The notes under the pieces: model-generated
What the model was told of the DNA's origin: nothing
Seen by the model: only the letters and a program-made list of their open reading frames with translations
The model's database searches: none
Made by a program: the position numbers and the translations under genes
Assembly: GCA_012295275.1 (NCBI GenBank)
Contig: CM022665.1
Span: 8,670,976 to 8,734,975 of the forward strand
DNA from: Chrysomallon squamiferum
Taxonomy: Eukaryota > Mollusca > Gastropoda > Neomphalida > Peltospiridae
DNA length: 64,000 nt
Direction of reading: 5' to 3'
Shown: one piece after another, positions 1 through 13,800 of the stretch
Layout of the letters: each line of letters opens with the position of its first letter
How positions within the stretch are numbered: the first letter of the stretch is position 1

Positions 1-1776
1 CTGTACTCCTGATAACATTAGCTATAATAAATTACTTTTTGTGTGCCATCAAAACAAAAAGAATGAAAACCAATAGAAGTATAATGTAAAATATGACAGG
101 GTGAACATTTTGAAATTTGGTACTGTGTCCATTACCAAACAAGTACACTGAATAAGCTGCTGGTTCCTGGATGTTATTTGATATTTCTGATACATGGTAC
201 TTACAGAAAATTTGCTATATTTTTCTATTTGCACCAAGGTTACGTTTTTTTTTTTTTTAATTTAATTTAATTAATTAATTAATTTATTTATTTACCTACT
301 TACTTATTTTAATTTATTTTATTTTATTTATTATTTTATTTATTTATAATTCTCTTCATACATATCTTTGATTGAATACAATAGCTTATTGGGCCTTCTG
401 TGGTGATTTGATCTTGTAACCTGTCATGTCTTAGACATTCCTTATACTATTTCTTACAGAGAATAATCTCTTTATATTTTCATAGAACAATTTATTGGTT
501 ATTTTTTCAATTATAAATTATGTCATCATCCTAAAATAGTTATTTTTAATCAAACTATTTGGAATATATTACTACTTTAAACACTTTCACATATGTTGTT
601 GTGCTAAAATAGATGTTTTTGTGTTGAAGGTATTTTTGTTATGTTTTGGCCAGCAGTCAGAAATGAGTTACTGTACATCTTTTTGGAAAACTCTCAGACA
701 AACCTACTACATTTATATCACTTAGTGCAAGTCTAACTGAATATACAGCTGTTTAGTCCTTCATTCCATTTTCATTGTTCATTACTGGAGAAGGTATTTT
801 TTTTTCCATGTTTATTTTTCACTCTAGGTTATTTTTTAATAATTCTTATTTTTTTTTCAAATCCAGAATAAGTTCCTTGCTGAATAGTTTTTAACTGGGT
901 AGTTTTAGAAACATCTTTATTTATTTATATATTTATTTATTTATTTATTTATTTATTTGTTTGTTTGTTGTTTGTTTGTTTATCTGGTTTCTGTTTATTG
1001 GAAATATATTACATGAAGTTATGAACTACTGCTTTAGTGAATAATAATAATAATAGCAACATAAAAAAACAACAATAACAATTAATACATACTGGATAAG
1101 TTATTTTTTGTATTTTTAAAACATTCAATTATAACTTTTCTCTATATTTTAAATCACACACACACACACACACAAAAATTAGATAGTTTTTAAATAGTGT
1201 TTGTTTTTTGTTTTACTGAATACTTTATGTATCATACCCAAGAGACTGTGTTCTAAATATTGAACAAATAGATTACTTTATCATTTTACTGTTGTTTTCA
1301 TTTTTTTATTTTAAAATTTGTTAAAAGTTTAATAAGGTGATGTGATTATTTATTTATTTATTATTACTTGTTATTGTTGTTATTCCCATTCATCTTCTTC
1401 TTATAATTATAATTATTATTATTATTATTTCAGCACATATCTTTTCATACTTAAATAGCATATGCAATAGGTTATGTCATGAACATGTCATGTGGCAGAT
1501 ATGATCTTTGCGTGTAGTACAAGAATGCTTCGTAGTTGTATTTTTAAACACATTTTTATAGTGCAGATCTTTACTGCACATGTATTTTTACTGGCTTCTT
1601 TCCAAAGACTGAGTTACAGCTGGTGAGTTTTCTTTATATACTGTTACCTTTGTACTGTGGCTAGAACACACCCACTAGATAGGAATATCACAGCTCCCAC
1701 TGAAGTGTGGTGGCACTGACACTAAGGGTAGGAAAAACAAAATTAAGTTGCAGTTTTACTGAAGTGAATAAAATGA

Positions 1777-1780
<4 letters not shown>

Positions 1781-1826
<46 letters not shown>
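1781..1826. repeat. (TG)23 microsatellite
   Basis: An uninterrupted TG dinucleotide run of 46 bases, followed by a degenerate GT/CATG tail to about 1850. Confidence 0.95.
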
Positions 1827-1827
<1 letters not shown>

Positions 1828-1924
1828 ATGTGTGTGTGCATTCATATGTGTAATTGTTAAAATATCTAGTTTGTTGATGTATAATTTACCCCTTTTTCTT
1901 AAAAAGAAAAAAGCACATCCCAAA

Positions 1925-2290
1925 TGATGATGATAATTATTATTAGTAGTAGTATTTGGTTGTTGTTATAGCCATGGTTTAGCAGTAATAACAGTAAGGT
2001 AGTAATGGAAGATGGTTAAGATAAAAGGACATGGAATTAGTAGATATAACAGCATTTGTACTAATTACAGTAATAGGGGCAGCATCAGTAGTAATAGTTG
2101 TAATAATAGTAGCAGCAGCAGTAACAGTAGCAATACCCATAATAGCTGGAAAGTGGTAGTTGTAGCAATAGCAGCAGCAGTAACAATAGTAATACCAGTA
2201 GTAGCAGTAGTAGTGGTAGTTGTAACAGGAGGAGCAGCAGCAGTAATAGCAGTAGTAATAGGAGTGCATGAAGTGTTTACAGTAATAAAT
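1925..2290. repeat. Imperfect trinucleotide field (AGT/AGC/AAT type)
   Basis: About 360 bases are built from degenerate AGY, GTA and AAT triplets. The 3-base periodicity keeps long frames open on both strands (for example 2012-2368 on +, and 1979-2269 and 2065-2298 on -). Their translations are runs of S/N, V/A or Y/C. They overlap on opposite strands and carry no domain, so I call this a decayed microsatellite and not a gene. Confidence 0.8.
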
Positions 2291-3512
2291 AAGTGCAAGG
2301 GTTACCTCATGAACTGCACAATGTACCGGTTAAGTGGCTTTGGTCTTAATCATATATCACTTGCATGAAAGAATAAGCATGTGGTAATTACTCATTCAAA
2401 AGCCTGATTTCTATAATGGGAGTTAATCTGTGTGGAGTTGTGTTGAGGCTAAATGAATCCATGTACAGTTACATCAAGTAAATAACAGGTGATAGGAAGA
2501 TAGGCATGTTGTGTATAAACAGTATTACACACTGTATACCTTGCACTAGTTTGTTTGTTCACTAACAAGAGTCAGCTCGGTGTATGGACAGACAGATAAA
2601 AGAGATTTTTTGGGGGTGATATGTTCTCAAATGTTTTTATTCTTGTGGATTTACATTTGTTGTATGAATGTTTCTGTTGACATGGTGTCAGGAAATATCT
2701 ACCAGCCTGGAATTAAAAGTTTTGGAAAAAAATTGTAAATGTTCTTTGCACTTGTATTAGTACCAAAAACAACGGTAAGCTTATAATTGAATGGAGACAT
2801 ATCCTGGTATAAGTGTTTATATATTAACCACTTACAGATAACAATGTCATTTTAGTAAATATATGTTAGTCTTGTAAAACAAAATGTTTATTGGTGCATT
2901 TTTACATTTAGAGTTTTCTTTAAATTTTGTCAGAATTTCATTTTGTAACTAGATATTAAACAAATAATTTTTTTTTTTTTTCCACCATAACTGTAATTGT
3001 AATAACAATAATTATAACAATAATAAGAATAAATATAATAATAAAAATTAGGTTAGAATATAAATATAACAGTTATTTACATCAAAACAAATTATCACTA
3101 GATTTTCAAAAATCCATTATCTAAAAACAAAGCTATTGAAGATAACTGGTATCTTTTCTAATCTTAAACACTACTGATTACTGTATTATTTACTTTCCAT
3201 AACTTGACATTAAATATTTACCATCGTTGATTGTTATAAATTAGTATATGGTACACTGTTATTATAGCAAAATATAAAATGCTTCTGTTTTATCTTCTTT
3301 TATTTATTTTTTCTTTATTTTTAAGCTTAGTGTTTTCCTTAAATTGCCAGCATTTTAAGGTTACTGGTTTTTTGTTTGATGTTGCTTAAATAATAAACAA
3401 GTCAGATTAGATGTCAGGTTTTAAACTGATATATTTTTATAACCCTCACACTTTCCCTAAAATAAATAAACAAGATAAAAATAAAATTAAAACATTAAAA
3501 AAAAAAAAAAAA

Positions 3513-3562
<50 letters not shown>

Positions 3563-5086
3563 ATAATTGTCAGACAATAGGTATAATATTATAGTTTTTC
3601 AGAACCACATGTACAGTGATAGTTTTTTAAATGTTTTTTTTTGGTTTTTTTTCATTTTTTTTATCTAATACATTATTTTGAATTTAAAAAAAAAAAATTA
3701 GATAAACATTTGATTCAAATTCTGTGTCCAACTATTTAAAAATTTATACAGTGAGACTATAGAGATTAGCTGACCAGACAATCCTGATACAGGTAACATG
3801 AGAGAATAGATAACTGATGACATTCAGATTTGTTATAATAATTACTTTGAAAAGATTTTTGGTATTTAAAGTTCAGCACTTCAAAACACCCAGACAATTT
3901 CACCACATGGATACAGAAAATTCTGAGTTTTAATTTTACTTTTGTGTTTCTTTTTTTTTTTTTTTTAAAAAGTTTATAAGTGAAGAGAAGTGCACTTTTA
4001 ATTTTCTTTTCAATAATTACATTTTAAAATCATATTAATACATTTTCATAATCTGAAATTATATGAAATTATATAAAAACTCTTAAATATTTATTTACTT
4101 CCCATTTTAATTCTTGTTATTAATATGCACTGAAATTCATAGTTTCAATTTATTTTGTCTATGTTAAAATTTATTATGTATCATTTATGCAACAATTCCA
4201 TCTATTTTTACAGCAATTAATCTTTCCTTTTTAATTTTTTCTCCATGTACAACTATATAACACTTTTATTTATAATTGCATTCAAATTCTTTTGTTATTT
4301 TGTAAATATCATAAACTTGTATTTGTTCAGGATGTAGAAGTAGAGGGTCAAAATATCCCATCAAAATATAAAAATGGAAGAAACAACAGAAGCATTTTAT
4401 TACCCACTGAATGTCAAATTATAAATTTTTTCATTTGATCTAAATAAAATATTCTTCAATACAAAATAAAATGGTTTTAGGCAGATGATAAAATACCAAA
4501 CTAAAAAATTAAAAATTGAAGATATACAGTAGAACAGTCTCATTTTATCACCTTTTTTATGTCAAAAAACACTTAATTTTGAGATTTATTTAAAAATGAA
4601 TAAATAAACTAAAAAAGCAAAGCAAACCCTTCCCAAGTTTTAGACAATTAATATATGCAATATAATGCTGAGTCAGATAATAACTATTGACAGTTTAATT
4701 TCAAAGTTCATTCTTGAATATCTTTTATTACAAGTATGTCTGACCAAAAATAATAAATAAAACTGACTTTCCTCTCTATAACACCATACCAAATGTATTT
4801 CATGCAATTTTCTTTTATGTATTTATGACAACACTAAAAATATTGATAAGTATGAGCTGGACACTACAGTGCTGGGGGTACAAACACTATATCATCTGAC
4901 TGTTTAATATCATACCATATCCTGTTACTTTAAACTGTGAAGTATTTCAGGTATATTTACCTTCCCTGCTTTGATAGCCAGATAGTCTACCCCACTGTTG
5001 ATATTGTGTGAGTTTTGTGGTAGGATAAACAGTTGTTTAGCTCTGTCTTGTAATCTTTATTGTTGCTGGTGTTAGTGAGATGCTTA

Positions 5087-5516
5087 AAGAATAGATAACA
5101 TCTGCAGCAATCTTGTCAACAAGTACATATATAATATAATGCCATAGATAATAAATACTGTTAAGCCTAAAAATTAGGAACTATGATGGCTTTGATAATT
5201 TGTCTGAGTGGTCAAAATGTATTAAGAATAGATAACATTTGCAATAATCTTTTTTACAAGTGTGTTATAGGTAATATACATTGTTATGTATCAAAATTAG
5301 GAAATATAATTTCACAACAATGGCTTTGATAATTTTTCTGAAAGGTTTTAATGTAAATATTAAGAAAAAATATACATAGAAGATAACAGACATCTATGTC
5401 ACTCTTGTCAATAAGGACATATTTCCTGTAATATATACTGTCATGCATAAACATTAGGAAATTAGATTTCACTAAAATTGCTTTGATAGTTTGTTCTAGT
5501 CATTAAAATGTTTTAG
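5087..5516. repeat. Diverged tandem repeat, three units of about 137-150 bp
   Basis: Units start at 5087, 5224 and about 5362. Each has an AGATAACA-like start, a TGTCAACAAG/TTTACAAG/TGTCAATAAG segment, an ATTAGGAA motif and a GCTTTGATAATTT-like end in the same order. The units have diverged by base changes and small indels, so this is an old local duplication. Confidence 0.75.
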
Positions 5517-7350
5517 AAAAAAATAATTAAAAGTCTTTATAATCTAATGTCCACTTCAGGTAATTTCGAAACTTTGTAATTAAAAGTTACTAAAAATAAT
5601 TGACAATCATCTTAATACAAAAGATGTAATACTGTTAACAGTTACTCATATTGAAGTCAAGCCTTGGTGTTTGATAATATTATAAATCTAATGAGAAATA
5701 AAGAAAAAAAAAAAAACACCTCCTCTACAGACTAAAGGTTGGTGTTTGATTCTATTCCATTGGACAAAAAGTAATTCAACTTTCCTCATTTTATTCATAT
5801 TTTTAAAAACTGTAACATCAAAGATGCATTGCTTTCAATTTCCTAAATATACTCTTTATTCTGTTATATAATGCATACTTGTGTATTATAATTTAATCAA
5901 CTCATTACAATAAGCCAATCAGAAATAATTCTAGATAACTTTTTTCCCTTTTTTCTATTTTTATAATTTTTTTAAAAAGAATTTTATTACTTTTAAAATT
6001 GTAATTTTATTTAATTCTTAATTAATAAAAAAAAAAGAAAAAGTATATTTTTTAAATTATCATCATAATGAATGCTATTATTATTATTATAAAATAAAAC
6101 ATTTTAAATTATTTTTGAATTTATACATTTTAGGAGTGTGTATTATAAGCATATTTCCAGTCTTTTTCCCTAATACAAGAAGCAGCTTTTTTAAAGTTAC
6201 TTTCCTTTTTTATCTGTTAAGACACACTCTTATCAAATATAAATTAGATTTGATTTAATAAGATTAAATAATATATGTTAAATATCTTAAATATAAAGGA
6301 ATAATTTATCTTTTAATAAAAGCAACACACACACATTATTATAATAATAATAGCTCCTCTTAAATCTGCAGAAAACTATTAATTAATAATTAAAATTTTT
6401 GAATTGTTGCACACTGTTAGTGAGCCAAAAAGAGCATTAAAAGTACTTAAAGTCATTAAACATTTTTATGTTACGATTATTTTTTTCTTCCATAGAAATT
6501 TAATCCTTAATGTTACTGCTAACTTATGTTTTGTGGAAAGGTTATTTTTTTAATTATTTTTTTGCCAGTGATGCACCAACTGTGAAAATATGTAACTCAC
6601 AGGGGTACAAATAAATATCTGAAAACATAATTGCATAATTATATGGGGATTTTGGCTTTCATTTTTTCAAACATGCAGACATAAGTTAGTTTACAAGCTT
6701 GATGATAAGTTCTTATTTCAGTGAAATAAAACAAATTTAATCAATTATTATTATATGGCATGCAAATACATATTTTCTGGGCTTTAGTTGTATTAAATAA
6801 TTATCAAAAAGATATCAGAGCAATTTTAATAATTAAATATTGTATTTTAGATTTTATAAATATGAACATGATCCTAAAATATCTACGAACACATTCACAC
6901 ACACATACAAAAAAACAAAAATAATAAATAAACAACAACAAATCAAACCAAAAAAACACCCCAAAAAACAACAAAAACCAATTAATATTTAGTACTTTCA
7001 TATTATTAGTAAAATATGGTTTTATGTGTTAATGTTACCATTAATATTTTAGTTTCATTTCTTATGTTATTGTCCTTTACAAAATAATATTTTTTAATAA
7101 AATCATAATAAATAATCTCATGGTTAAATGATCCAATTTGATGTCTAAAATCAAAATATTATCACCATTAACTTACTAATATCTTTAACACCCATACAAT
7201 TATGTTCTGTTAAATCAAGAATATTTGATGTTGTTGTTTATTTTTATTTAAAAAAACAAAACAAATTAAAAAATTAAAAATTGACATTTTATGAATGTTT
7301 TCAAGCTGAAACAATATTTGAACACTAAAAAATCTGAATTTAAATTACAG

Positions 7351-7498
7351 ATTATAGTTCGAGTGTACACTGAAGATGGAATACAGAAAAGCATTGAAGT
7401 TCCTGTGACTCCGGATTCCACTGGTCGTGATGTACTGGAGTGTGTTAGAGATCCCAGTGAACACGACTATTACTTAGTGGAGAAATATGAAAACTATG
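7351..7498 (+). CDS. TP53BP2/PPP1R13B-like: ASPP exon a: first half of the RA/ubiquitin-like domain
   Basis: Begins in phase 0 after AG at 7349-7350 and ends with one base of a codon before GT at 7499-7500. It encodes 49 residues. The run EVPVTPDSTGRDVLE closely matches the human ASPP1/2 EVPxTPExxCRDVVx segment, and a following LVE lines up with the human LAE. This N-terminal domain binds RAS-family proteins in vertebrate ASPPs. The acceptor has a poor pyrimidine tract. An in-frame ATG at 7291 with no intervening stop could extend the exon leftward by 20 residues, but those residues do not resemble the family. Confidence 0.9.
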
Positions 7499-8093
7499 GT
7501 TGGTCTTTCTTTCTTTGTTTTAAATTCATTTATAAATTTGTTAGCAATAATAATATATTTCAGTGGATAAATATGAAATTTACCTTGGGTTTTTCTGTGT
7601 GTGTGTGGTTTTTTTCTTTTTGCTTGCTTTTTTGTTTGTATTTCAATTTTAAAATTAAATAAAAATGTTGATGCAGATATTGATAATAATAGTTATATCA
7701 AAAACAGCTCATTATTTTCACTTCAGATATTTTGTTTTCAAAATTAAAATAATTAAATACATTTCCTAAAATTATTATTTAATGTTTTAATAAATATTTT
7801 TTTACACCACTAGTTACATTAAAATTATGATTATTATTTATTTATTTGTTTATTTATTGATGCTTTATGTAGAATCTACCAGCTTAAAACATATTATTTT
7901 TAAACTTGGTTTTCATAAAAGGAACCTAAAGTCGTTTACGCATTGTTATTTCATAATAATAATTTAAAAATGCATTTTTGATTAATCTTTTTAATTACAT
8001 TTTTTTAAAACCTTGACATAATAAATTAAAATATGTAGAAAAATATTACTAAGAATACTGTTTTAATTACTTTTAATATTAATGTAATCACAG
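7499..8093. other. ASPP intron a-b
   Basis: A 595-base GT-AG intron with AT-rich sequence and short (TTTA)n and AT runs. Nothing else is supported. Confidence 0.85.
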
Positions 8094-8219
8094 AGAGAGT
8101 TATTGGTGAGGAAGAAAATATTTATGGACTTCTAGAAAAGCACAAAGATATTAAGGATGAGGTGAAGCTGTATTTGAGATATGGCTGTCCTAACTTCCAG
8201 CAATGCAGTCCAAACTGTG
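8094..8219 (+). CDS. TP53BP2/PPP1R13B-like: ASPP exon b: second half of the RA/ubiquitin-like domain
   Basis: Acceptor AG lies at 8092-8093 and the donor reads GTAAGT from 8220. Joining the phase-1 base of exon a gives E-R at the junction, which matches the conserved ER of human ASPPs. The end, EVKLYLR, corresponds to the human EVRFFLR strand. The exon is 126 nt with phase 1 at both ends, so skipping it would keep the frame while deleting half of the RA fold. It continues with a Cys-containing stretch (CPNFQQCSPNC) that I do not recall in human ASPPs. Confidence 0.92.
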
Positions 8220-10781
8220 GTAAGTAATAATCTCAATTAATAAACATTCTATTAACCCATATTTAGATATATTTGTTATTCTGTCAAGCAAAAACTGAAT
8301 CTGTATTTGGTTAAAAGACAACAATCCTTTACACAAAATGTTACTGAAAATCACCATTTCTTTTTGGCATGTAATATCATTTACATAATTATTTACAAGT
8401 GCATTTAATTTAATTTGTGTATGTTACAAATGTTTATTGAATGTTTTGCTTACAAATAAACACTGTAGACTATTGTCTGTCCCTTGGAATTTTAGATAAA
8501 CAATAGTATGTAGGTTGGAAAATATATGGTTCTAGTTTGATCATACAAAGTTGTCAATACTTAACAGTTAAAAATTGAAAAAAAGTAATATATGATGGAA
8601 CAGGTGATTCTTAGTTGTTGTTTTTGTATCTGTTTTTGTTGTTTGTTGTTGTTTTTTTAAATTTAATTTAATTTAATTTTAATTTTCAGTTTGTTTCAAT
8701 AATAATAATAATAATAATAGTAGTAGCAACAACAATAACAACAACAACAGCAGCAACAAAATGCTTATATAGGTATTGATCATCGAAGATGATTTGAAGT
8801 AACAAACATCATTATAGACTGGGCTTCTTGCTACATTAATTTTATAATGTAAGCCAATAAAAATGATTAAAAGTATTTATGTGTACTGAAGCATAATTAA
8901 ATCTTGGTATTAATTTTTACCAACTATTAGATCAAATAAGTAATAATAATTAAATGCATTGATGTGTTTGTGTTTTAAAAAATAATAAAATGTTTTATTT
9001 AAACTGAAATTTCTATGTGAAATATTCTGAAGAGTTTAGACAAAATTATATTTTGAAGTTGAACTAAGTATAAATTAATGTTAAGTAATTATTGAATTTT
9101 CTTGTTACTTTTGAGACAAATGTATATCAATAAAATGGATTTTTAAAAAAAAAAATTTTTTTTATTTTTTTATTAAATTTATATTTTCAATCAAAGCTTA
9201 TAACACCTATACTCTACAGTGATTATTATTATTATTATTTTTTTTTTTTTGGTATTTGAATTTATAATTCATTTTTGTAAATTTAATTTGTTATTATTTA
9301 AAATAATAGTAATAACAATATGGACACCAAAAAGACTTTTATCAATATTGTGGGTGTTTTTTTCTCTCTTAAATGAAATAAATAAATAATGATTGTGAAC
9401 TGAAGTCGTGGCTAACAGACATTAGCAGAAGAAACAGGTGTTTTGTCTCTAACAAGACAAAGGATTATTTATCAAGTGTAAATAATAAATAGCATGTAAC
9501 ATTTAGTAATTTGAGATGGTATTGACTATTTTCAGGTGTAGTGACTTGAGCACCATAATAAATTCAATAAATTGACATGTTTAATAAATAAATAAAAAAT
9601 TAAAAAAACTTAAATAAATAAAAAATAAATAAAAGTATTCTTACCAGCAGTTTTTAAGAAAAATAAGACAAAGGGTTATTTAATCAAATATAAATGATAA
9701 ATAACAAGATAATTTTGTTTTTAAAGATTGTATTGACTATTTTCAGTTGTTGTCTGTTGAATACTTATATATTTCAAAAATATTGTGTTAATATATTTTT
9801 TTAAACACCATAAAAGTTTGCTTACCAGCAATTATGAAAAAATACATACATTTCCAAAATACAGGTAAATTTTATATAATGCATAACCAAGCAGTATGCA
9901 ATCATATCTTGGATGCCTTTTTATTTTGTTGGTGTGTTTAGCATAAACTTTACACTGATTGATTTGCACCAATACTTAATAACATCTAAACTCCATTCTG
10001 TGTCATAGAATATTTTGTTACCTTTTTTTGATGACTAAACTGTTAGAACCTAAACCAGTCCTTTTACTTTTCTTCTTTTTTTTTTTTTGGCTTGTTTTGT
10101 GAGAGAAAATAAAAGGTGGTTCAGATTTCACCACTAATATCAAAGGCTTGGTTAATTGGAAAATCTTTTCTGTCCAGCACATCTTGGGCTGTGAAGCCTT
10201 GTTTCTCTGTTTGACAGATATGAAGGAGGGAGGGCTAAGCCGCTCACCTCTAACCAGGGTCTCTATCTAACATAGATAAGTTCAAAGGGCAGGATCAGCT
10301 ATCTAAATGTCTGGCCAGGTTGTCAAACATTGGCTTTGACTGGACATAGGCCAGTTACTGGCAGTCTGTAATTGTGCAAAGCCTGTGATAGTGTATAGTG
10401 AGATTTATTACTCAATGGGTGAAATAACGTGAATTCACAATCTTACATTTGTCTTGAGTGGTTGATGTACAGTCTTGTGCAGTCTTTTTAGGTGAAATTA
10501 TCCCCTGATTTCATTCAATAGGAGATCTGTTGTATTGGGAATTTTTACCTTTGAGAATTAGGATATTTAGTTTCTTTGTTTCAAACAGTGGTAGAGTGGA
10601 TTTGTCATTGCACTTGGAAAGTAGATATTAAGTACAGAATATTTCATTCAGTCAACAAATAGAGGATTGATTCATTAATTTTTTTTTATTTCACTGACTT
10701 TTTATACTTTTTAAATTTTGGTGTATAATGTTTTATTATTTTCATTAAACTAGAGTGATTTCACAATACATTTAAATTTAA

Positions 10782-10817
<36 letters not shown>

Positions 10818-13800
10818 AACAGAGATTAACACAACAGTCAACAGATTATCTCTGTATAATGAAGATTTAGTTATTTTGATTATCTGCCAGTGATTTGTGG
10901 TGATAAACTTACTGAGGAATTCTTTACAAGAGATAATATCTCTGTCCATCGTAATTATACCAGAATGAACAAGTCAGGTGAGTCAAATATTCTGCTTTGT
11001 TCTATTGCACAGAAACTGCCAGTAGTAAATAGATTAGTAATTATCAATTCAAGCAAGAATTAACAAATTTTGAAGATGTATACCTTGAATCAGATATTGG
11101 TATAATTCATTGAACATATGAAAAAGGAAGTAGTTTTAGGTTTAATGAAATATAAAATATATATATATTAAATTTTATTGTTGTATAATATTATTGAAAT
11201 TAAAATATTGCTGCTTTAATTTGGAGTGAAACTATTCTTATAAAATGATGTAAATAAGAATAAGATATAATTTCAGTTTGTTTAGAATATTTTGACTAAC
11301 TGAATAAATTAATCCACTTTGTATTACTGCATAGAACCAGTTTGTGGTCATCATCTGTAAATTTATCATTACAGCAAGAACTTATAGTTTGAATATAATT
11401 ATTTCATGAAAACTTTACCTTATATCATATAACTGGGTTATAGGAGTTAATATGTTATTTAAAAAAATATAATAAAATAAAAGGAAAAAAGAAAGTAGGA
11501 TAAGTAGGAGTTAATTATAATGTTATTTTGATATTTCATATTTTTATGAAGAATATAACTCATAGTTTTGGGGGGGGGGTTGTTATTGTTTTTTTTTTTT
11601 TTTTTTTTTTTGAAGAAGGATATATCTCAGTATTTTGTGAGATAAAAATAGGTGTTAATACTGTAATTCTTCACATTCTCTCAGCCATTACTTAAGGGTA
11701 AAATCATGACATACAGATATTTTTGCATTTGTGACAACAGTTTATTGGCATAAATCTGTATCTTTTGATTTCATAATTATCTGCTGTTAAATGTCTTCCA
11801 GCTAACACTGTTTTGTTATTTTAGTTCATTTATCATTTTATGTGTTGTTAGGTATATTTTTATCTTTTATAACCACATAGCAGACTATAAAGTATTTTTT
11901 GTATCTAGCGGGTATGTGGTATTTCCTCATTTATTATTATTAACACCATTATTATTATTGTTGTTGTTGTTGTTGTTATTTATATTAATTTTATTATTAT
12001 TGTGTTCATATTTATTATTTTTTTCTATTTGTTCCTTAAATAAAGAACACAGGTTGTACAATAAAAATGATTAAAATCGACCTCAGGTATGAAATTTAGG
12101 ACTCTCACACTACATATAATATTAATAAATTAAAAAAGTACACGAATGAATGAATATAGAGGCAAAAACCTTTTGTTTTTTTATCAGTTAAATAATTATT
12201 GAATTTTAAACAGGAGGTTTTCATAAAAGGAAACATGGTGCTATCATCTACTCTCATTACTTAATGGAAAGGAATTTTGATTCTTTCTACAGAAGAATAG
12301 CACCTATTATGGTTTTCAATAAATCATTCATGGTATACTAACTGGACAGGAATTAGACAAGATGGACCACTAAGGAGGATTTATCCAATAGCCAATCAAA
12401 TTCCAAACATAAGCAGAAAATACAGAAACCAATTTAATATCAAAATGATTACTTGTAAACTATTTAATTTTTGTCTTCCCTTTTTTGACCTTTGCAATTT
12501 ATGTATAATGGAAAAAAATTTATTTGTTTTTGTCATCTTGATTTAGAATTATTTTCATGTATATTTTTCTTAAAATGAGGAAAATCTTTCATTTAGGGAT
12601 TTGATATCAGATTTTTTTAATTCCTTTTTTTTTCTTTTTTTTTTTCAATAATTTACTCATGAATTGAAACATAGTTGTTTTTTCTTCTTTTTTTAATTTA
12701 AACTGTTTACATAATATTTCTTGTCACAAGAGAAAAGGTCAGTATAACTGATTCAATGAAATAGGCTGGAATTTTACAAGGTTATTTAGAATGAGAAAAG
12801 CTTTCTAGCTTTTTATTTACCTCTATGATGACGTATTTAAAATAACAAACTTTTAAGCACTTCAAACATTGATTTTTTTATTTTTTTTTAAATGAAATTT
12901 AAAGAAGAAAATACATAAAAGCTGCAACTCGACTTGTGACACATTTTTCGTCATTACTATTTTATTAAGTATTATTTCTCATAACATTTGTGTTTATTTA
13001 TTTTGATTATTTTTCTGCTGCTATTTGTTTGCTGTCAATACTTCATTGTGTCCAAGATGTTACATTGCTGCAGCTATGTGCCAAGAACAGGGGCTTAGAT
13101 ACACTGGGAATGTCAAACAAGACTTCAGCTATGCTTCTGAAATTTGTTTTTCTTGGCTTCCATAATCACAAGCAACTCTTGCCAAAAATTGAGACACTGT
13201 CACTTGTGTCCAGATTTTCTCCAGTTTTAATCAGAGTTTTTAACAGACAAATTGTTTTCATTTTGGAAAGTAATGCCAGGCTTTCTGAGGATATTTTGAT
13301 ACCCTGTGTTTTTTTATTTATTTATTTATTTTTATGTAGTATACCTATTTCACTCGATGATTCATTTTATGTTAACAAGATATTATTTGTTTACCTGACA
13401 GAATGAGAGCAGGTAGGTTATAACATATTGTACTTGTCATTTACTGTTTTAGGCAAAGATTTCTGATTAGCAACAGTGGGTAATGGATAAAATTTTATAT
13501 ATTTAAATCTTTAAATAAAACAGATAATTAAAAAGAAAAAAGTAGAAATAATTTTGCTATAATTTTGTTCTGTAATATAAGTCAGAGAGTTAATTTTATA
13601 ATTACATTTTAACTTGAATAATCTTACTTTTTGATTAAAATTTAGGTTAAACTTTAATTATCTTTTATTTGTACAATTATGATTCTTATTCTTATTATTA
13701 TTATTAAACTTATTTATTTATTTAAGTAATGTTACATATATAAATATTGAATCATTTTAACACTTGTTACTAATCAATCCCAGTATTACAGATGTTAAAT

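Larger units (their letters stand above)
1..7350. other. Non-coding AT-rich DNA upstream of the first visible ASPP exon
   Basis: No exon can be supported here on either strand. The stretch is AT-rich with many homopolymers and microsatellites, including (ATTT)n/(TTTG)n near 914-981, (TG)23 at 1781-1826, an imperfect AGY/GTA trinucleotide field at 1925-2290, (AT)n at 3525-3556, and a decayed tandem repeat at 5087-5516. The missing ASPP start exon must lie here or left of the window. The first visible exon begins in phase 0 after an acceptor, so a short ATG exon is expected upstream. In the family this part codes for only a few residues and would be easy to miss. Confidence 0.6.

Noticed and set aside
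1979-2368. Three overlapping open frames with poly-S/N, V/A and Y/C content
   Set aside because: Produced by a degenerate trinucleotide repeat, open on both strands.
12990-13406. 138-codon open frame on +
   Set aside because: No recognisable motif, T-rich hydrophobic translation, no family match I know. It lies in an ASPP intron.
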